Shown: in pieces, positions 17,601 to 26,420 of the stretch
Numbering within the stretch: the stretch's first letter is position 1
Layout: each line of letters begins with the position of its first letter
Position numbers and translations under genes: made by a program
The notes under the pieces: generated by a model
Told to the model about the DNA's origin: nothing
Seen by the model: only the letters and a program-made list of their open reading frames with translations
Databases searched by the model: none
Assembly: GCA_903877645.1 (NCBI GenBank)
Contig: CAIRES010000035.1
Span: 1 to 64,000, forward strand
Source: an uncultured Bacteroidota bacterium
Lineage (GTDB): Bacteria > Bacteroidota > Bacteroidia > Chitinophagales > Chitinophagaceae
Direction of reading: 5' to 3'
DNA length: 64,000 nucleotides

Positions 17601-19181
17601 GTGAAGGCGCTAAGGAAATACATACCTTTCTTCACATCAGCATTCCTGATGTGCATACTGCTGCTCATCATCTACCCGCATTATCAATACTATATAGACC
17701 CTGATGGCACCTCGTACCTTACTATCTCCCGTAGGTATGCTACTGGCGATATAGCGAGAGCCATCAATGGCTACTGGAGCCCTTGGGCCTGCTGGCTTAC
17801 CGCCGGGTTGATGAAGTTGGGTATGGCTGCTATATCTGCCTCTGTAGTTATTAATGCGTGCGCGGCTACAGGCTTCCTGTATATCTCGCAGTTACTTTTC
17901 CTTAGGTTCGGTATTGTTCGCAGGTTACAATGGCTGCTGTGCGGTGCATCGGCTACATTTCTCTGCTATGCGATCTTCTGGCAGTCATTCGACGATCTAT
18001 GGGAGTGCTTCTTCCTGCTGGCCGCGTTGCGGGTGATGCTGGGCAAAACCTTCACGCAAAAGCCTATGCTATGGGTATTGTATGGCTTCCTCGGAGGCCT
18101 TGCCTACTACGCCAAGGCGTATTCTTTCCCATTCTTTATACTCAACACACTGGTGTGTGTGTATTTTCTCTGTAAAGACGACAAAGCCCGCTGGCTCCGA
18201 ATATCGCTGGCCAGTATCATGGTCATGCTCTTCGTTGCGCACTTCTGGATAGTAGCCCTCCACGAGAAATACCACATCTGGACAACATCCACAGCAGGCC
18301 CGCTCAATACCTCCTGGTACCTTGTAGGCCATCCATTCTGGAAAGAAGGTATAGGCCTGCTATTGCCACCCGCGTATCCCGATAGCCCCTATTACTGGGA
18401 AGATCCGTATCTCGTCAATGGCATCACGCCGCACTTCTGGAGCTCCTGGCATTTATTCGGGTTGCAATTTGTACGCATCGGTATCAATATCTTTAAGTTC
18501 ATCATCAGCAACGTACAGCTATCTATATTCTTCCCGTTTATCTTCATAGCCGGCCTCGCGCTGTTCTACAAAAAAAGCGTAACGATAATGTTCGCCGGGG
18601 ATGTAAAGACGCTTGTGCGGTCCTTCCTGCTCTTTCCACTTGGGTATCTGCTGGTCAATTTTGAATCCCGGTACCTATGGTATATGTTGCCTATAGCCAT
18701 GGTGATGGCCGGCCTGGTGATCCAGTATTTCGTACCTAAAAAACGCAGAAAATTGATCATGGTATTGTTTGCTGTTTCTTTTATTGCATACCCGCTGTGG
18801 GGTATGTATAAGATGTATGATGAGGGCAAGCAGGAATATGAGTTGGCAGGTTTATTGAGAACCAAAGGTATCATAGGAACCTTTACCAGCGATGCCATGC
18901 CCGGAATAGAATCGCAAAGGATGGAGCGACTGGCCTATTTCTCCGGCAATAATTATTATGCTGTTAATCGTTTGGATACGGGAAATTTAAACGAAGAAAT
19001 AAGCAAATACCATCTTGATTATTGTATCGTCTGTATGTATCAGGGAAATGAAGATGATATGGCACATCGTACACCCAGAGATACAAAAGGTAATCCTTAC
19101 CCGGAAATTTTGGATGAGCGTTTTCTTAATTCTTTCCTTTTAGGAAAGTGTATGCGTATAGCGGTTTTTAAGCTTCATTGA
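17601..19181 (+). CDS. Polytopic membrane protein, GT-C type
   Basis: 526 aa with about ten transmembrane segments. It starts with GTG directly after the upstream TAA, so spacing is zero and translation is probably coupled. The first loop has YIDPDGTSYLTISRRYATGD and INGYWSPWACWLTAG, resembling the acidic and YWSP motifs of GT39/ArnT-like enzymes found widely in Bacteroidota. A soluble C-terminal segment (about 430-526) follows. It forms a two-gene unit with the preceding GT-C protein. Its last 42 bp overlap a small convergent antitoxin gene. Acceptor and sugar are unknown. Confidence 0.75.
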   Translation: MKALRKYIPFFTSAFLMCILLLIIYPHYQYYIDPDGTSYLTISRRYATGDIARAINGYWSPWACWLTAGLMKLGMAAISASVVINACAATGFLYISQLLFLRFGIVRRLQWLLCGASATFLCYAIFWQSFDDLWECFFLLAALRVMLGKTFTQKPMLWVLYGFLGGLAYYAKAYSFPFFILNTLVCVYFLCKDDKARWLRISLASIMVMLFVAHFWIVALHEKYHIWTTSTAGPLNTSWYLVGHPFWKEGIGLLLPPAYPDSPYYWEDPYLVNGITPHFWSSWHLFGLQFVRIGINIFKFIISNVQLSIFFPFIFIAGLALFYKKSVTIMFAGDVKTLVRSFLLFPLGYLLVNFESRYLWYMLPIAMVMAGLVIQYFVPKKRRKLIMVLFAVSFIAYPLWGMYKMYDEGKQEYELAGLLRTKGIIGTFTSDAMPGIESQRMERLAYFSGNNYYAVNRLDTGNLNEEISKYHLDYCIVCMYQGNEDDMAHRTPRDTKGNPYPEILDERFLNSFLLGKCMRIAVFKLH

Positions 19182-19313
19182 TCTTGCTCTTTCCTTCATC
19201 TCTTCCAAGGTATATCCTTTATCAGTGCCGTTCTCAAGTGCATCTGCCCTGCGTTGAAGCATTTCTACAAACTCTGCGTCGTCCCATTTATTATACGGTA
19301 TGTTTTCTTCCAT
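19140..19313 (-). CDS. Orphan antitoxin-like protein (addiction-module component family)
   Basis: 57 aa: MEENIPYNKWDDAEFVEML..., then QRRADALENGTDKGYTLEEM and KERARSMKL. The F-x-x-x-L/M-x-x-R-x-x-x-x-x-x-G-x-x-K-x-Y-T-x-E-E pattern is the one seen in the complete antitoxin at 32205-32450. Such antitoxins are normally followed at once by a ParE/RelE toxin, but here the downstream sequence is the end of a glycosyltransferase gene on the other strand, which it overlaps by 42 bp. The last ten residues read through the foreign sequence, suggesting that the toxin was lost and the tail replaced. No obvious regulatory site was seen. Confidence 0.65.
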   Translation of the reverse strand: MEENIPYNKWDDAEFVEMLQRRADALENGTDKGYTLEEMKERARSMKLKNRYTHTLS

Positions 19314-19344
19314 AGTTGTATGATTTTCTGCAATAAATTTACCA

Positions 19345-20067
19345 TCAATAATACTCGATCTTCCGCTCCTTTATCCCTACTATCTTTCCATCTTCAAATT
19401 TGGTCATCTTCTGCCAGTTGCCGGCCTTATCATAATTTTCATACTGGTAGGTTGCTATAATCTCTTCAGTATTCCAATTGTAGCTTGCCACTTCAATACA
19501 ATTACCACTGCTGTCGTAGGTGGCATTTATTTTTTTGATTATAGTAGAATCAATTTTGAACGCAGTAATCTCAATTTGATTGCCATTAGCATCGTATTTG
19601 TAAGCAGAGAAGCCTCGTAATTCCCCAGGTAGACTATACTCCCTTTTTTCAATCGGTTTGTCATTTTCGTTGTATCTATACTTATATCTTGTTACAATGT
19701 TTGTTTTGCCATCAGGCGAAGTTGTATATGATTCTGTCCTGTTATTCCTGTTATCATACTTATAGACACCATTATCACTCAATTTATTGTTTCGATAAAA
19801 AATACTTTGTGTACACCTGTTTTTCCAATCATATGTACTTACAGATCTTATGTGATTGCCCATAGAAAATAGATTCCCTTCAACATTATTCCCGTTTTGG
19901 TCGTAGCTGTTTATGATCTGCGTGACTACTCTTCCCAATGAGTCATACTCCCACTCTGTTATTGATTTTACTTTTCCTTTCAGATGCGCTTTTGTTAGGC
20001 TATTGCTATCTGCATGGCCACATGAGGACAGTAGAAATAATACGATAATGACACTGAATGATCTCAT
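19345..20067 (-). CDS. YD-repeat-like lipoprotein
   Basis: 240 aa. A signal peptide ending in a lipobox (LLSSC, Cys16) predicts an outer- or inner-membrane lipoprotein. The mature part has repeated tyrosine/asparagine-rich strands such as SITEWEYDSLGRVV, YKYDNRNNRTESYT, YKYDANGNQIEITAFK and YDSSGNCIEVASYNWN. These resemble YD/RHS repeats, which build beta-wrapped shells or sugar-binding surfaces. It has no toxin domain or RHS core, so it is not an RHS effector. Function unknown. Confidence 0.8.
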   Translation of the reverse strand: MRSFSVIIVLFLLSSCGHADSNSLTKAHLKGKVKSITEWEYDSLGRVVTQIINSYDQNGNNVEGNLFSMGNHIRSVSTYDWKNRCTQSIFYRNNKLSDNGVYKYDNRNNRTESYTTSPDGKTNIVTRYKYRYNENDKPIEKREYSLPGELRGFSAYKYDANGNQIEITAFKIDSTIIKKINATYDSSGNCIEVASYNWNTEEIIATYQYENYDKAGNWQKMTKFEDGKIVGIKERKIEYY

Positions 20068-20155
20068 TACAGTAATATTAGCGAATTTTCTTTATCCGTA
20101 CAGTTCAATATATGCAACTTTTAATTTTTCACTTTTAACTTTTAACTTTTTAAAA

Positions 20156-20163
20156 TACCTTTG
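20156..20163 (+). promoter_or_regulatory. -7 element of the aldolase promoter
   Basis: TACCTTTG matches TAnnTTTG and lies 27 bp upstream of the aldolase ATG at 20191. The region before it is a T/A-rich run with CTTTTAACTTTTAAC direct repeats, which may serve as an UP-like element; an exact TTG at -33 is absent. Confidence 0.5.
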
Positions 20164-20190
20164 CACACTAATTGTAAAAATAATAATCAT

Positions 20191-21249
20191 ATGTCTGCAA
20201 GCAAAATTCATGAGTTGTTGGGCGATAAAGCCGAGTATTATTTAGGCCATAAGTGCCGCACTATCGATAGCGCTAATATCCATCTGCCGTCTCCCACGCA
20301 TCTTGATGATGTATGGACAAACTCTAACCGTAACTTACAAACCATCAATAGCATCAGCAGGCTGATGAATCATGGCCGCCTTTCAGGCAGTGGTTATGTT
20401 TCTATCCTTCCTGTCGACCAGGGTATAGAGCATAGCGCAGGCGCTTCGTTCGCTCCAAATCCTATTTATTTCGACCCTGAGAATATCGTGAAGCTGGCTA
20501 TGGAAGGTGGCTGTAATGCAGTTGCTTCTACTTATGGTGTACTGGGCGCCGTTGCCCGCAAATACGCTCACAAAATACCTTTCATCGTAAAGGTAAATCA
20601 CAACGAATTCCTGACCTACCCTAATAAGTTCGACCAGATCATGTTCGGCACTATAAAAGATGCCTGGAACATGGGCGCTACTGCCATCGGCGCTACCATT
20701 TACTTCGGTTCAGAAGAAAGTGGCCGCCAGATAGTAGAAGTAGCCAAGGCATTTGAATATGCGCACGAGCTGGGTATGGCTACTGTATTGTGGTGCTACC
20801 TGCGCAACAACGGTTTCAAGAAAGATGGCGTAGACTACAGCACTGCTGCCGATCTTACCGGCCAGGCCAATCACCTGGGTGTGACCATTCAGGCAGATAT
20901 CATCAAGCAGAAATTGCCGACCAACAATGGTGGTTATACGGCCATCAACTTCGGCAAGACCAGCAAGATCGTTTACGACAAGCTCACTACCGATCACCCG
21001 ATAGACCTCACCCGCTACCAGGTGGCTAATTGCTACATGGGCCGTGCGGGCCTCATCAATTCCGGCGGCGAATCAAAGGGCGCTACCGACCTGGCAGAAG
21101 CAGTAACCACAGCGGTTGTGAACAAGCGCGCAGGCGGTATGGGCCTCATCAGCGGCCGCAAAGCCTTCCAGAAACCAATGACTGAGGGCGTGCAACTCCT
21201 CAATACCATACAGGATGTGTATATGGACAAGTCTATAACTATTGCTTAA
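20191..21249 (+). CDS. fbaB: Class I fructose-bisphosphate aldolase (FbaB/DhnA type)
   Basis: 352 aa, close to E. coli FbaB (350 aa). It cleaves fructose 1,6-bisphosphate through a lysine Schiff base in glycolysis and runs in reverse in gluconeogenesis. Recognisable segments are [48 protein letters not shown] and [16 protein letters not shown], then the phosphate-binding [11 protein letters not shown] at the C terminus. The start is the ATG at 20191 rather than the TTG 30 bp earlier. A single-gene unit with its own promoter and a strong terminator. Highly expressed genes of this type are often monocistronic. Confidence 0.95.
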   Translation: MSASKIHELLGDKAEYYLGHKCRTIDSANIHLPSPTHLDDVWTNSNRNLQTINSISRLMNHGRLSGSGYVSILPVDQGIEHSAGASFAPNPIYFDPENIVKLAMEGGCNAVASTYGVLGAVARKYAHKIPFIVKVNHNEFLTYPNKFDQIMFGTIKDAWNMGATAIGATIYFGSEESGRQIVEVAKAFEYAHELGMATVLWCYLRNNGFKKDGVDYSTAADLTGQANHLGVTIQADIIKQKLPTNNGGYTAINFGKTSKIVYDKLTTDHPIDLTRYQVANCYMGRAGLINSGGESKGATDLAEAVTTAVVNKRAGGMGLISGRKAFQKPMTEGVQLLNTIQDVYMDKSITIA

Positions 21250-21271
21250 TTCTATAGTAATGTGATTTTTT

Positions 21272-21301
21272 GCAGCCCCGCACTTGCGGGGCTGCTTTTT
21301 T
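21272..21301 (+). terminator. Intrinsic terminator of the aldolase gene
   Basis: GCAGCCCCG pairs with CGGGGCTGC around a short CACTTG-containing loop, followed by a run of seven T. It lies 23 bp after the aldolase stop codon. Confidence 0.9.
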
Positions 21302-21327
21302 GTATTTTGCAGTAAATCACACGCTAT

Positions 21328-21846
21328 ATGAATAGGTTCACCGAATCTCAGCGCTTCAATCAATGGTGGCTATGGCTCATTATTGGTATCGCCACACTTG
21401 CTCCCTTTGCAGCATTGATGGGCATTGGCAGGCATCGCAGTATTACTACAACTGCGGTCATCACGGAACTGGGAGTTGCCCTGTTTGTAATTGTATTGTT
21501 GCGGGCATGCCACCTCAAAACAAATATAGATGAGACCGGCATCACCTACCAGATGTTCCCGTTTCATCTTAAACCCAAAAAAATAGGCTGGGGCGAGATC
21601 GAGCGAGCCTACGTGCGCAAATATAGCCCTATTGGTGAATTTGGCGGATGGGGCTACCGTATATCATTCGGCAGCGGTACGGCCTTTAATATTGCCGGCA
21701 ATATGGGGCTGCAAATACTACTTGTCAGTGGTAAAAAAATATTGATAGGCACACAGCAGGCAACTGCTATGAGCGATGCGCTGTTAGAATTAGTGAGTGA
21801 GGGTATCGTCAATAACGATATGGTTATAGCGCCGGATGCGATATGA
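21328..21846 (+). CDS. Hypothetical membrane protein, PH-like
   Basis: 172 aa. Two hydrophobic helices (WWLWLIIGIATLAPFAALMG and a second at about 50-67) form an N-terminal hairpin. The cytoplasmic C-terminal domain has strands such as TNIDETGITYQMFPFH, KKIGWGEIERAYVRK and FGGWGYRISFGSGTAFN, the layout of bacterial PH-like membrane proteins. Function unknown. It lies 26 bp after the aldolase terminator and is followed by a 217-bp repeat-bearing gap. Confidence 0.7.
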   Translation: MNRFTESQRFNQWWLWLIIGIATLAPFAALMGIGRHRSITTTAVITELGVALFVIVLLRACHLKTNIDETGITYQMFPFHLKPKKIGWGEIERAYVRKYSPIGEFGGWGYRISFGSGTAFNIAGNMGLQILLVSGKKILIGTQQATAMSDALLELVSEGIVNNDMVIAPDAI

Positions 21847-21911
21847 CCATATTATCTTTTTTTCGCCCGACCTTATTCAGAATGTTCAGATGAGGCATCT
21901 CAACCAAACTT

Positions 21912-21967
21912 CCCCCTTTAGGGTCGGGGTGGTCTCGCGGCGAGTACAACCCCTACCCTAAAGGGGG
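21912..21967. repeat. REP-like inverted repeat
   Basis: CCCCCTTTAGGGTCGGGGT at 21912-21930 pairs with its reverse complement at 21949-21967 with one mismatch in 19 bp, leaving an 18-nt loop. Related half-copies lie at about 22038-22050, 41322-41344 and inside the HD gene at about 38420-38443. This suggests a dispersed palindromic element. Confidence 0.75.
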
Positions 21968-22063
21968 CATTACGCACATCAAAATTTTCTGTAGAAATCA
22001 TACATCTCCCGGAACATGGTCCCGCTTTTTCAGCGGGAGGGTCGGGGTTGTTCGCAAAGAGGC

Positions 22064-25015
22064 CTAAAACGGAGGATGTCCGCCATCTGGTGACCCACCT
22101 CCCGGAGGAGGGCCGCCGTGGTAGTGCCCCCCGCCATCAGGACCCTGTGGTGCAGCATTCTCAGCAGGCATCGCCCCCTTAAAATTCCTGATCGTATAAG
22201 TGAGCTGCAGCATGAAATATTGTTTCAGCACATTGGTCACATCATTCTCTACATAAGTGCCCGTCACGGTACGGGTAATGCTCTTGTTCTGGTTCAGTAT
22301 GTCGAACGCAGTAAGGCGTATTTCCAAAGCCTGTTTCTTCAGCAGTTTGTAAGCGGCGTATGCGTTCCACAGGTAAAAGTTCTGCGTACCCGTACTGCTG
22401 AAGGCTGTATAGTAGTTGTTGGTGATATTAGTGTTCAGCACAAAGTTCTTCAGGAAGATCCAGTTGATCTTGAAAGCAGCCACATGGCTATAGTAATCAT
22501 TGTTGGTCTGTGATTGTACTGTATTGGTCACAAAGTTATAGTTAGCAGAATAGGACAGCGTGAAATCCAGCTTCTCACTCACATTACTGCTCAATACCAC
22601 GCCTGCAGATGGCACAGAGTTGCCGGAATAGTTGATCACATTATTCACCAGTCCCGGTGTGCGGGTATAGTTGAATCCTCCATTCAGGTTCAGGTTACAT
22701 TTGATGAAATCGACCGGGATGCCATAAGTAAGGAAAGCCCTGCCACTGTAGTATCCGTTCAGGTTCACAGGCAATGTCAGTTGTCCGCCGCGTGCTATGT
22801 TCACTGCTGACGTTGCGCCCGGCCCGCGGAATAAGGAATCGGTTTTGGGCTGGTAGGCAGCACTGCCTATATAATTATTGATAGCGTTGCCATACATGTA
22901 CAGGAAGAAGTTGTGCGCGTTCTTAGCCTTGGTCATGCCATATCTCATAGTGATGGTGTGCTCATAATCCTGCCTCAGTGTAGGGTTGCCGGTATTCAGC
23001 AGCAGTGGGTTGCTCACATCCACTACATCCTGCAATTGGGTGATACTGGGCGCCGATATATTGGTGCGGTACATAATGCGGAGGTTCCTTCCGTCGGAGA
23101 AGCGGTAGTTGAAAAAGGCATTGGGCAGCACATCCGTAAAGTTCTTGGTGATCTGCGACGCATTCGGGTAGGTTTCAGTGCCATCAAGCGTGGCATACTG
23201 AACATTAGCTCCTATGCTGAAGTTCAGCTTCTTATCGCCCACCCGGTAGCTAAGTCCGCCTTTTTGTATGTTGTAAGTGCTGTGGTATTTATTCGAGAGC
23301 GTATCATCAAAATCACTGAAGCTATTGGTGGCCTGGCTGAAGTTATAAGTTTCTTTGTCAGCTATGCTCTTGGTTACAGATGGGCTGTAGTTGGCTTGCA
23401 GCTGGATTTTCTTGCCTATAGGCTCCGTATAGTTCAGGCTGCCACCTATGGTGTAGCTGTTATTGTATTGGGTATAGTATTGATTGAGTATGCTGGTTGT
23501 GTCGTTCAGCAGGGCGTTGTAATAGTAAGTACTGTCATTGGCATAGTAGTTGCCCGTGCCTGTCTTTTCGCTTAGTGAGTTGTTGATATTAAAAGAAATG
23601 GTGCGCCGCGGCTTCTTAAATTTATGCTGGTACAGCAGGTTGTTCGATGAGCTGTATCCTGAGTTGTTAGCTGTACTATGGTTGGTAGTGCTGGACAACG
23701 GGAACACACCTCCGTCGCCACCGGTGCTGTCTGTATTCGCTGTTTGGGTAGTGGAGGCGTTGTTTTTCTGAAAGCTGATACTTGGCGTAAAGATGATGGA
23801 ATTAAAAGAGTCGATCGTGTATTCAAACCGCAGGTTCACACGGTGGTTATAATTGATCGTTTCTGCATTGTCGTTTTCGTGGTACACATTCCCTGCATCT
23901 GATCCGGTAAAGTAATTACGCGCAAGGCTGGTGTTGTTTGTATTGTCTGTGCCGTTGAAGAAATAGCTTGCAGTTACTTTTATCTTCTTGCCCCAGTTGT
24001 CGCTGTAATTGATGCCGAACGAGTTGGTATTGGTAATGCCGCCTTGCTGGTTCACCAGGAAGTTATTGGCAGCGCTGCCACCACCACCGAATGCGCCCCT
24101 GCCGCCACCTCCGCCACCACCGCGACTTTGGCCGCCACCACCCGATACGCCCAATATATCCTGCGCGCTGAAATTCTGCTGGTTAATATTATTGGACAGC
24201 CCAAGGATGGATATACGCTGGTCGCCATTAAAGATGTTGATATTGCCACCCGCCAGGTAAGTGCCGTCTGTGCCATATCCCGCATACGCCTTACCAAACA
24301 CTCCTTCGCTTTTGTTTTTCTTCGTTATTATATTGATGGTCTTTTGCGAATTGCCGTCATCAAAACCCGTAAACTGTGACTGGTCGCTCAGCTTGTCAAA
24401 TACCTGTATCTTGTCTATTACTTCCGAGGGCATGTTGCGCAGCGCGAGGGTAGGATCTGTGCCAAAGAATGGTTTGCCATCCACATACACCTGCTGCACA
24501 CTTTCGCCGTTCACCTTCACTCCGCTATTATCAGATGTAAAGCCCGGCATTTTGGTCACCAGGTCTTCAGCAGTGGCATCCGGGTTGGTTTTGTAGGCAT
24601 CTGCATGTAGCGATATGGTATCGCCCAACTGTTCAGCGCGTATCTGTTTACCTTTTACCGTCACAGATTTTAGTTCTTTTTCAGAAGTCTTCATGCCGAA
24701 GTTGCCCAAAGCCACATTTTTATCGGTTATGGTTACAGTCTGATTGATGCTCAGGTACCCTAAATACTCAATATGCAGTTTGTATCGTCCCGGGTTTAAA
24801 TTGTCTATTTCAAAGATGCCTGCTGTATCTGTAACTGCGCCGGTTTTTACCGTAGAATCAGTAATACCTGTAAAGGTTACTGTTATGCCTATCAGTGTGG
24901 TGGTGTCTGAGGCATCAAGTATGCGTCCGGTTGCGTTATAGGTTTGGGCTATTGAGGTCTGTGAAAGAAAAAAAATGCCGCATAGCAGCAGTAGACGATT
25001 TACCATTCGCATCAT
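22064..25015 (-). CDS. Outer membrane beta-barrel protein with CarboxypepD_reg-like N terminus
   Basis: 983 aa. A signal peptide (about 1-23, ending SIAQ) is followed by a carboxypeptidase-regulatory-like domain (ATGRILDASDTTTLIGITV) and a TonB-receptor plug-like segment (LVTKMPGFTSDNSGVKVNGE, then VQQVYVDGKPFFG). The C-terminal two thirds form an outer-membrane barrel of the OMP_b-brl_3 type. Two low-complexity regions stand out: a Gly/Arg-rich stretch at about 280-310 and a Gly/Pro/His-rich C terminus ending GGHPPF. No SusD partner is adjacent. Transport or adhesion is possible but no substrate can be named. Two further ATGs near the start make the exact N terminus uncertain by a few residues. 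Confidence 0.9.
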   Translation of the reverse strand: MMRMVNRLLLLCGIFFLSQTSIAQTYNATGRILDASDTTTLIGITVTFTGITDSTVKTGAVTDTAGIFEIDNLNPGRYKLHIEYLGYLSINQTVTITDKNVALGNFGMKTSEKELKSVTVKGKQIRAEQLGDTISLHADAYKTNPDATAEDLVTKMPGFTSDNSGVKVNGESVQQVYVDGKPFFGTDPTLALRNMPSEVIDKIQVFDKLSDQSQFTGFDDGNSQKTINIITKKNKSEGVFGKAYAGYGTDGTYLAGGNINIFNGDQRISILGLSNNINQQNFSAQDILGVSGGGGQSRGGGGGGGRGAFGGGGSAANNFLVNQQGGITNTNSFGINYSDNWGKKIKVTASYFFNGTDNTNNTSLARNYFTGSDAGNVYHENDNAETINYNHRVNLRFEYTIDSFNSIIFTPSISFQKNNASTTQTANTDSTGGDGGVFPLSSTTNHSTANNSGYSSSNNLLYQHKFKKPRRTISFNINNSLSEKTGTGNYYANDSTYYYNALLNDTTSILNQYYTQYNNSYTIGGSLNYTEPIGKKIQLQANYSPSVTKSIADKETYNFSQATNSFSDFDDTLSNKYHSTYNIQKGGLSYRVGDKKLNFSIGANVQYATLDGTETYPNASQITKNFTDVLPNAFFNYRFSDGRNLRIMYRTNISAPSITQLQDVVDVSNPLLLNTGNPTLRQDYEHTITMRYGMTKAKNAHNFFLYMYGNAINNYIGSAAYQPKTDSLFRGPGATSAVNIARGGQLTLPVNLNGYYSGRAFLTYGIPVDFIKCNLNLNGGFNYTRTPGLVNNVINYSGNSVPSAGVVLSSNVSEKLDFTLSYSANYNFVTNTVQSQTNNDYYSHVAAFKINWIFLKNFVLNTNITNNYYTAFSSTGTQNFYLWNAYAAYKLLKKQALEIRLTAFDILNQNKSITRTVTGTYVENDVTNVLKQYFMLQLTYTIRNFKGAMPAENAAPQGPDGGGHYHGGPPPGGGSPDGGHPPF

Positions 25016-25139
25016 TTATGAACTGAATTTGACGGGAATATAGGTAAATGGTTTAAATGAAGAGTTCCTATTATTATTCTGCAACTGTAATGTGCTGGTT
25101 TTGATGCAATTTGTACCGCTGCGTTGCTGGTGCCGAAGA

Positions 25140-25658
25140 TTAGTTATATGGTTTAAGCTTGACTATGTGTTCTTTGATACAAATTTTGAACCACTCAGTA
25201 TATATGCCCGGGTTTGCGGCAATATGGTGCCTGAGTGTTTCCATATCTACATACCTGAAAGCTGCCACCTCGCTTGCATCCGGGCGCGGCTCTTCGTCTG
25301 TTATCCCTTTAAAAACATGGTCAAATTCATACTCCGTCAAATCGTTTTCGAGGTGCGCTTTGTAGGTGAAACTGAATATTTCGTGTAGGGGGCTGCTGAT
25401 ACCCATTTCTTCGTGCAGCCTGCGGTGTGCGGCATCTGCCACGCTTTCGGCAGGGCGGGGGTGACTACAACAGGCATTGGTCCATAGCAGGGACGAGTGG
25501 TACTTGCCTGCGGCGCGCTGTTGCAGCAGCATTTCACCGCGCGTATTGAAAATAAAGACAGAGATAGCCCTGTGTAGTTTGCCCTCTACATGTGCCTGCA
25601 GCTTCTCCATTGTGCCCGTTTCCTTATCCTGTGTATCTACCAGTACTACGTATTCCAT
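25140..25658 (-). CDS. idi: Isopentenyl-diphosphate delta-isomerase, type 1
   Basis: 172 aa from the ATG at 25658 (MEYVVLVD). It interconverts IPP and DMAPP for isoprenoid synthesis. This Nudix-fold enzyme shows HRAISVFIFN, LWTNACCSHPRP with the catalytic Cys, and RRLHEEMGI of the Nudix box. An acidic metal-binding segment follows (ENDLTEYEFDHVF). Length is typical of bacterial Idi. No terpenoid genes are adjacent. A 124-bp gap separates it from the large outer-membrane protein gene downstream. Confidence 0.95.
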   Translation of the reverse strand: MEYVVLVDTQDKETGTMEKLQAHVEGKLHRAISVFIFNTRGEMLLQQRAAGKYHSSLLWTNACCSHPRPAESVADAAHRRLHEEMGISSPLHEIFSFTYKAHLENDLTEYEFDHVFKGITDEEPRPDASEVAAFRYVDMETLRHHIAANPGIYTEWFKICIKEHIVKLKPYN

Positions 25659-25882
25659 CGCTATTGTTTCTCGGCGCACAGGTAAGCAGTGCTGTTACCA
25701 CTTTTCTTTTATCTCCTGTGCTGTTTCTGGCTGCCATAATTAGGTATTGTAAATGTAGGTCAAATCTCTATTTCTTTGAAAGCACTGAAAATTACGTTAA
25801 TTATTGCAAAAATAGTTTAATTTGATGTTGCCTGCATTTATTTTGCGGTCCCGGATTGTTTAATCGTTAAATCAAAAACATC

Positions 25883-26371
25883 ATGTCTCAAGCAGCAGCA
25901 GCATTCAGGATGCAGTTAGATCTGCAAACGCGCCTGTTCAATAATGTAACAGAAGGTTTGTCGGATACGGAAGCCAACACGCGCAACAGTGACAACATCA
26001 ATAACATAAAATGGGTGATGGGCCACATGCTGGATACCCGGTTGGGTACAATGAGCAAATTTGCAGATTTGCCGGTAGATGGGAGCTACCGTGCCCGGTT
26101 TGGCCGTGGCGCTATTCTTGACCTCCATGCTGTGTACCCGTCCGTAGATGAGATAAGGGCACGCTGGAATGAGGTTTCCCTGGCACTTAGCGAAGCGATA
26201 AGCAAAATACCTGAAGCCGTATTTGCCTCAAAATCGCCGGTGCAAGCGCCAATTGCGGATGATACAATTCTTGGCTTGTTCGCCTTTCTGCTATCTCATG
26301 AATCCTATAATTTAGGCCAATTGGGTATCCTTAGAAAGCTGGCAGGTAAAGACGCAATGTCTTTTAAATAA
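25883..26371 (+). CDS. DinB-like four-helix-bundle protein
   Basis: 162 aa. It resembles the DinB/YfiT metal-binding helix-bundle superfamily: NIKWVMGHMLDTRLG supplies a first His, and LSHESYNLGQLGILRKLAG near the C terminus gives the second His region and the usual final helix. The superfamily includes thiol-dependent transferases and many uncharacterised proteins. A single-gene unit: the upstream gap lacks a clear full promoter match, and a strong terminator follows. Confidence 0.8.
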   Translation: MSQAAAAFRMQLDLQTRLFNNVTEGLSDTEANTRNSDNINNIKWVMGHMLDTRLGTMSKFADLPVDGSYRARFGRGAILDLHAVYPSVDEIRARWNEVSLALSEAISKIPEAVFASKSPVQAPIADDTILGLFAFLLSHESYNLGQLGILRKLAGKDAMSFK

Positions 26372-26381
26372 ACAAAAGCCC

Positions 26382-26420
26382 AAAACAGAAAACCCCGCAT
26401 TATGCGGTGCTTTCTGTTTT
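26382..26420. terminator. Bidirectional terminator
   Basis: AAAACAGAAA ... CCGCATTATGCGG ... TTTCTGTTTT forms a long imperfect hairpin with A and T tracts on either side. It serves the DinB-like gene on the plus strand and the convergent 601-aa gene, whose stop codon overlaps its right edge. Confidence 0.8.

Noticed and set aside
22021-22037. CCCGCT-TTTTC-AGCGGG hairpin as a terminator of the outer-membrane protein gene
   Set aside because: The stem is convincing but no T run follows it on the minus strand.
25706-25739. Possible 34-aa minus-strand frame starting near 25737
   Set aside because: Too short, no recognisable sequence, inside a promoter-like gap between idi and the DinB-like gene.
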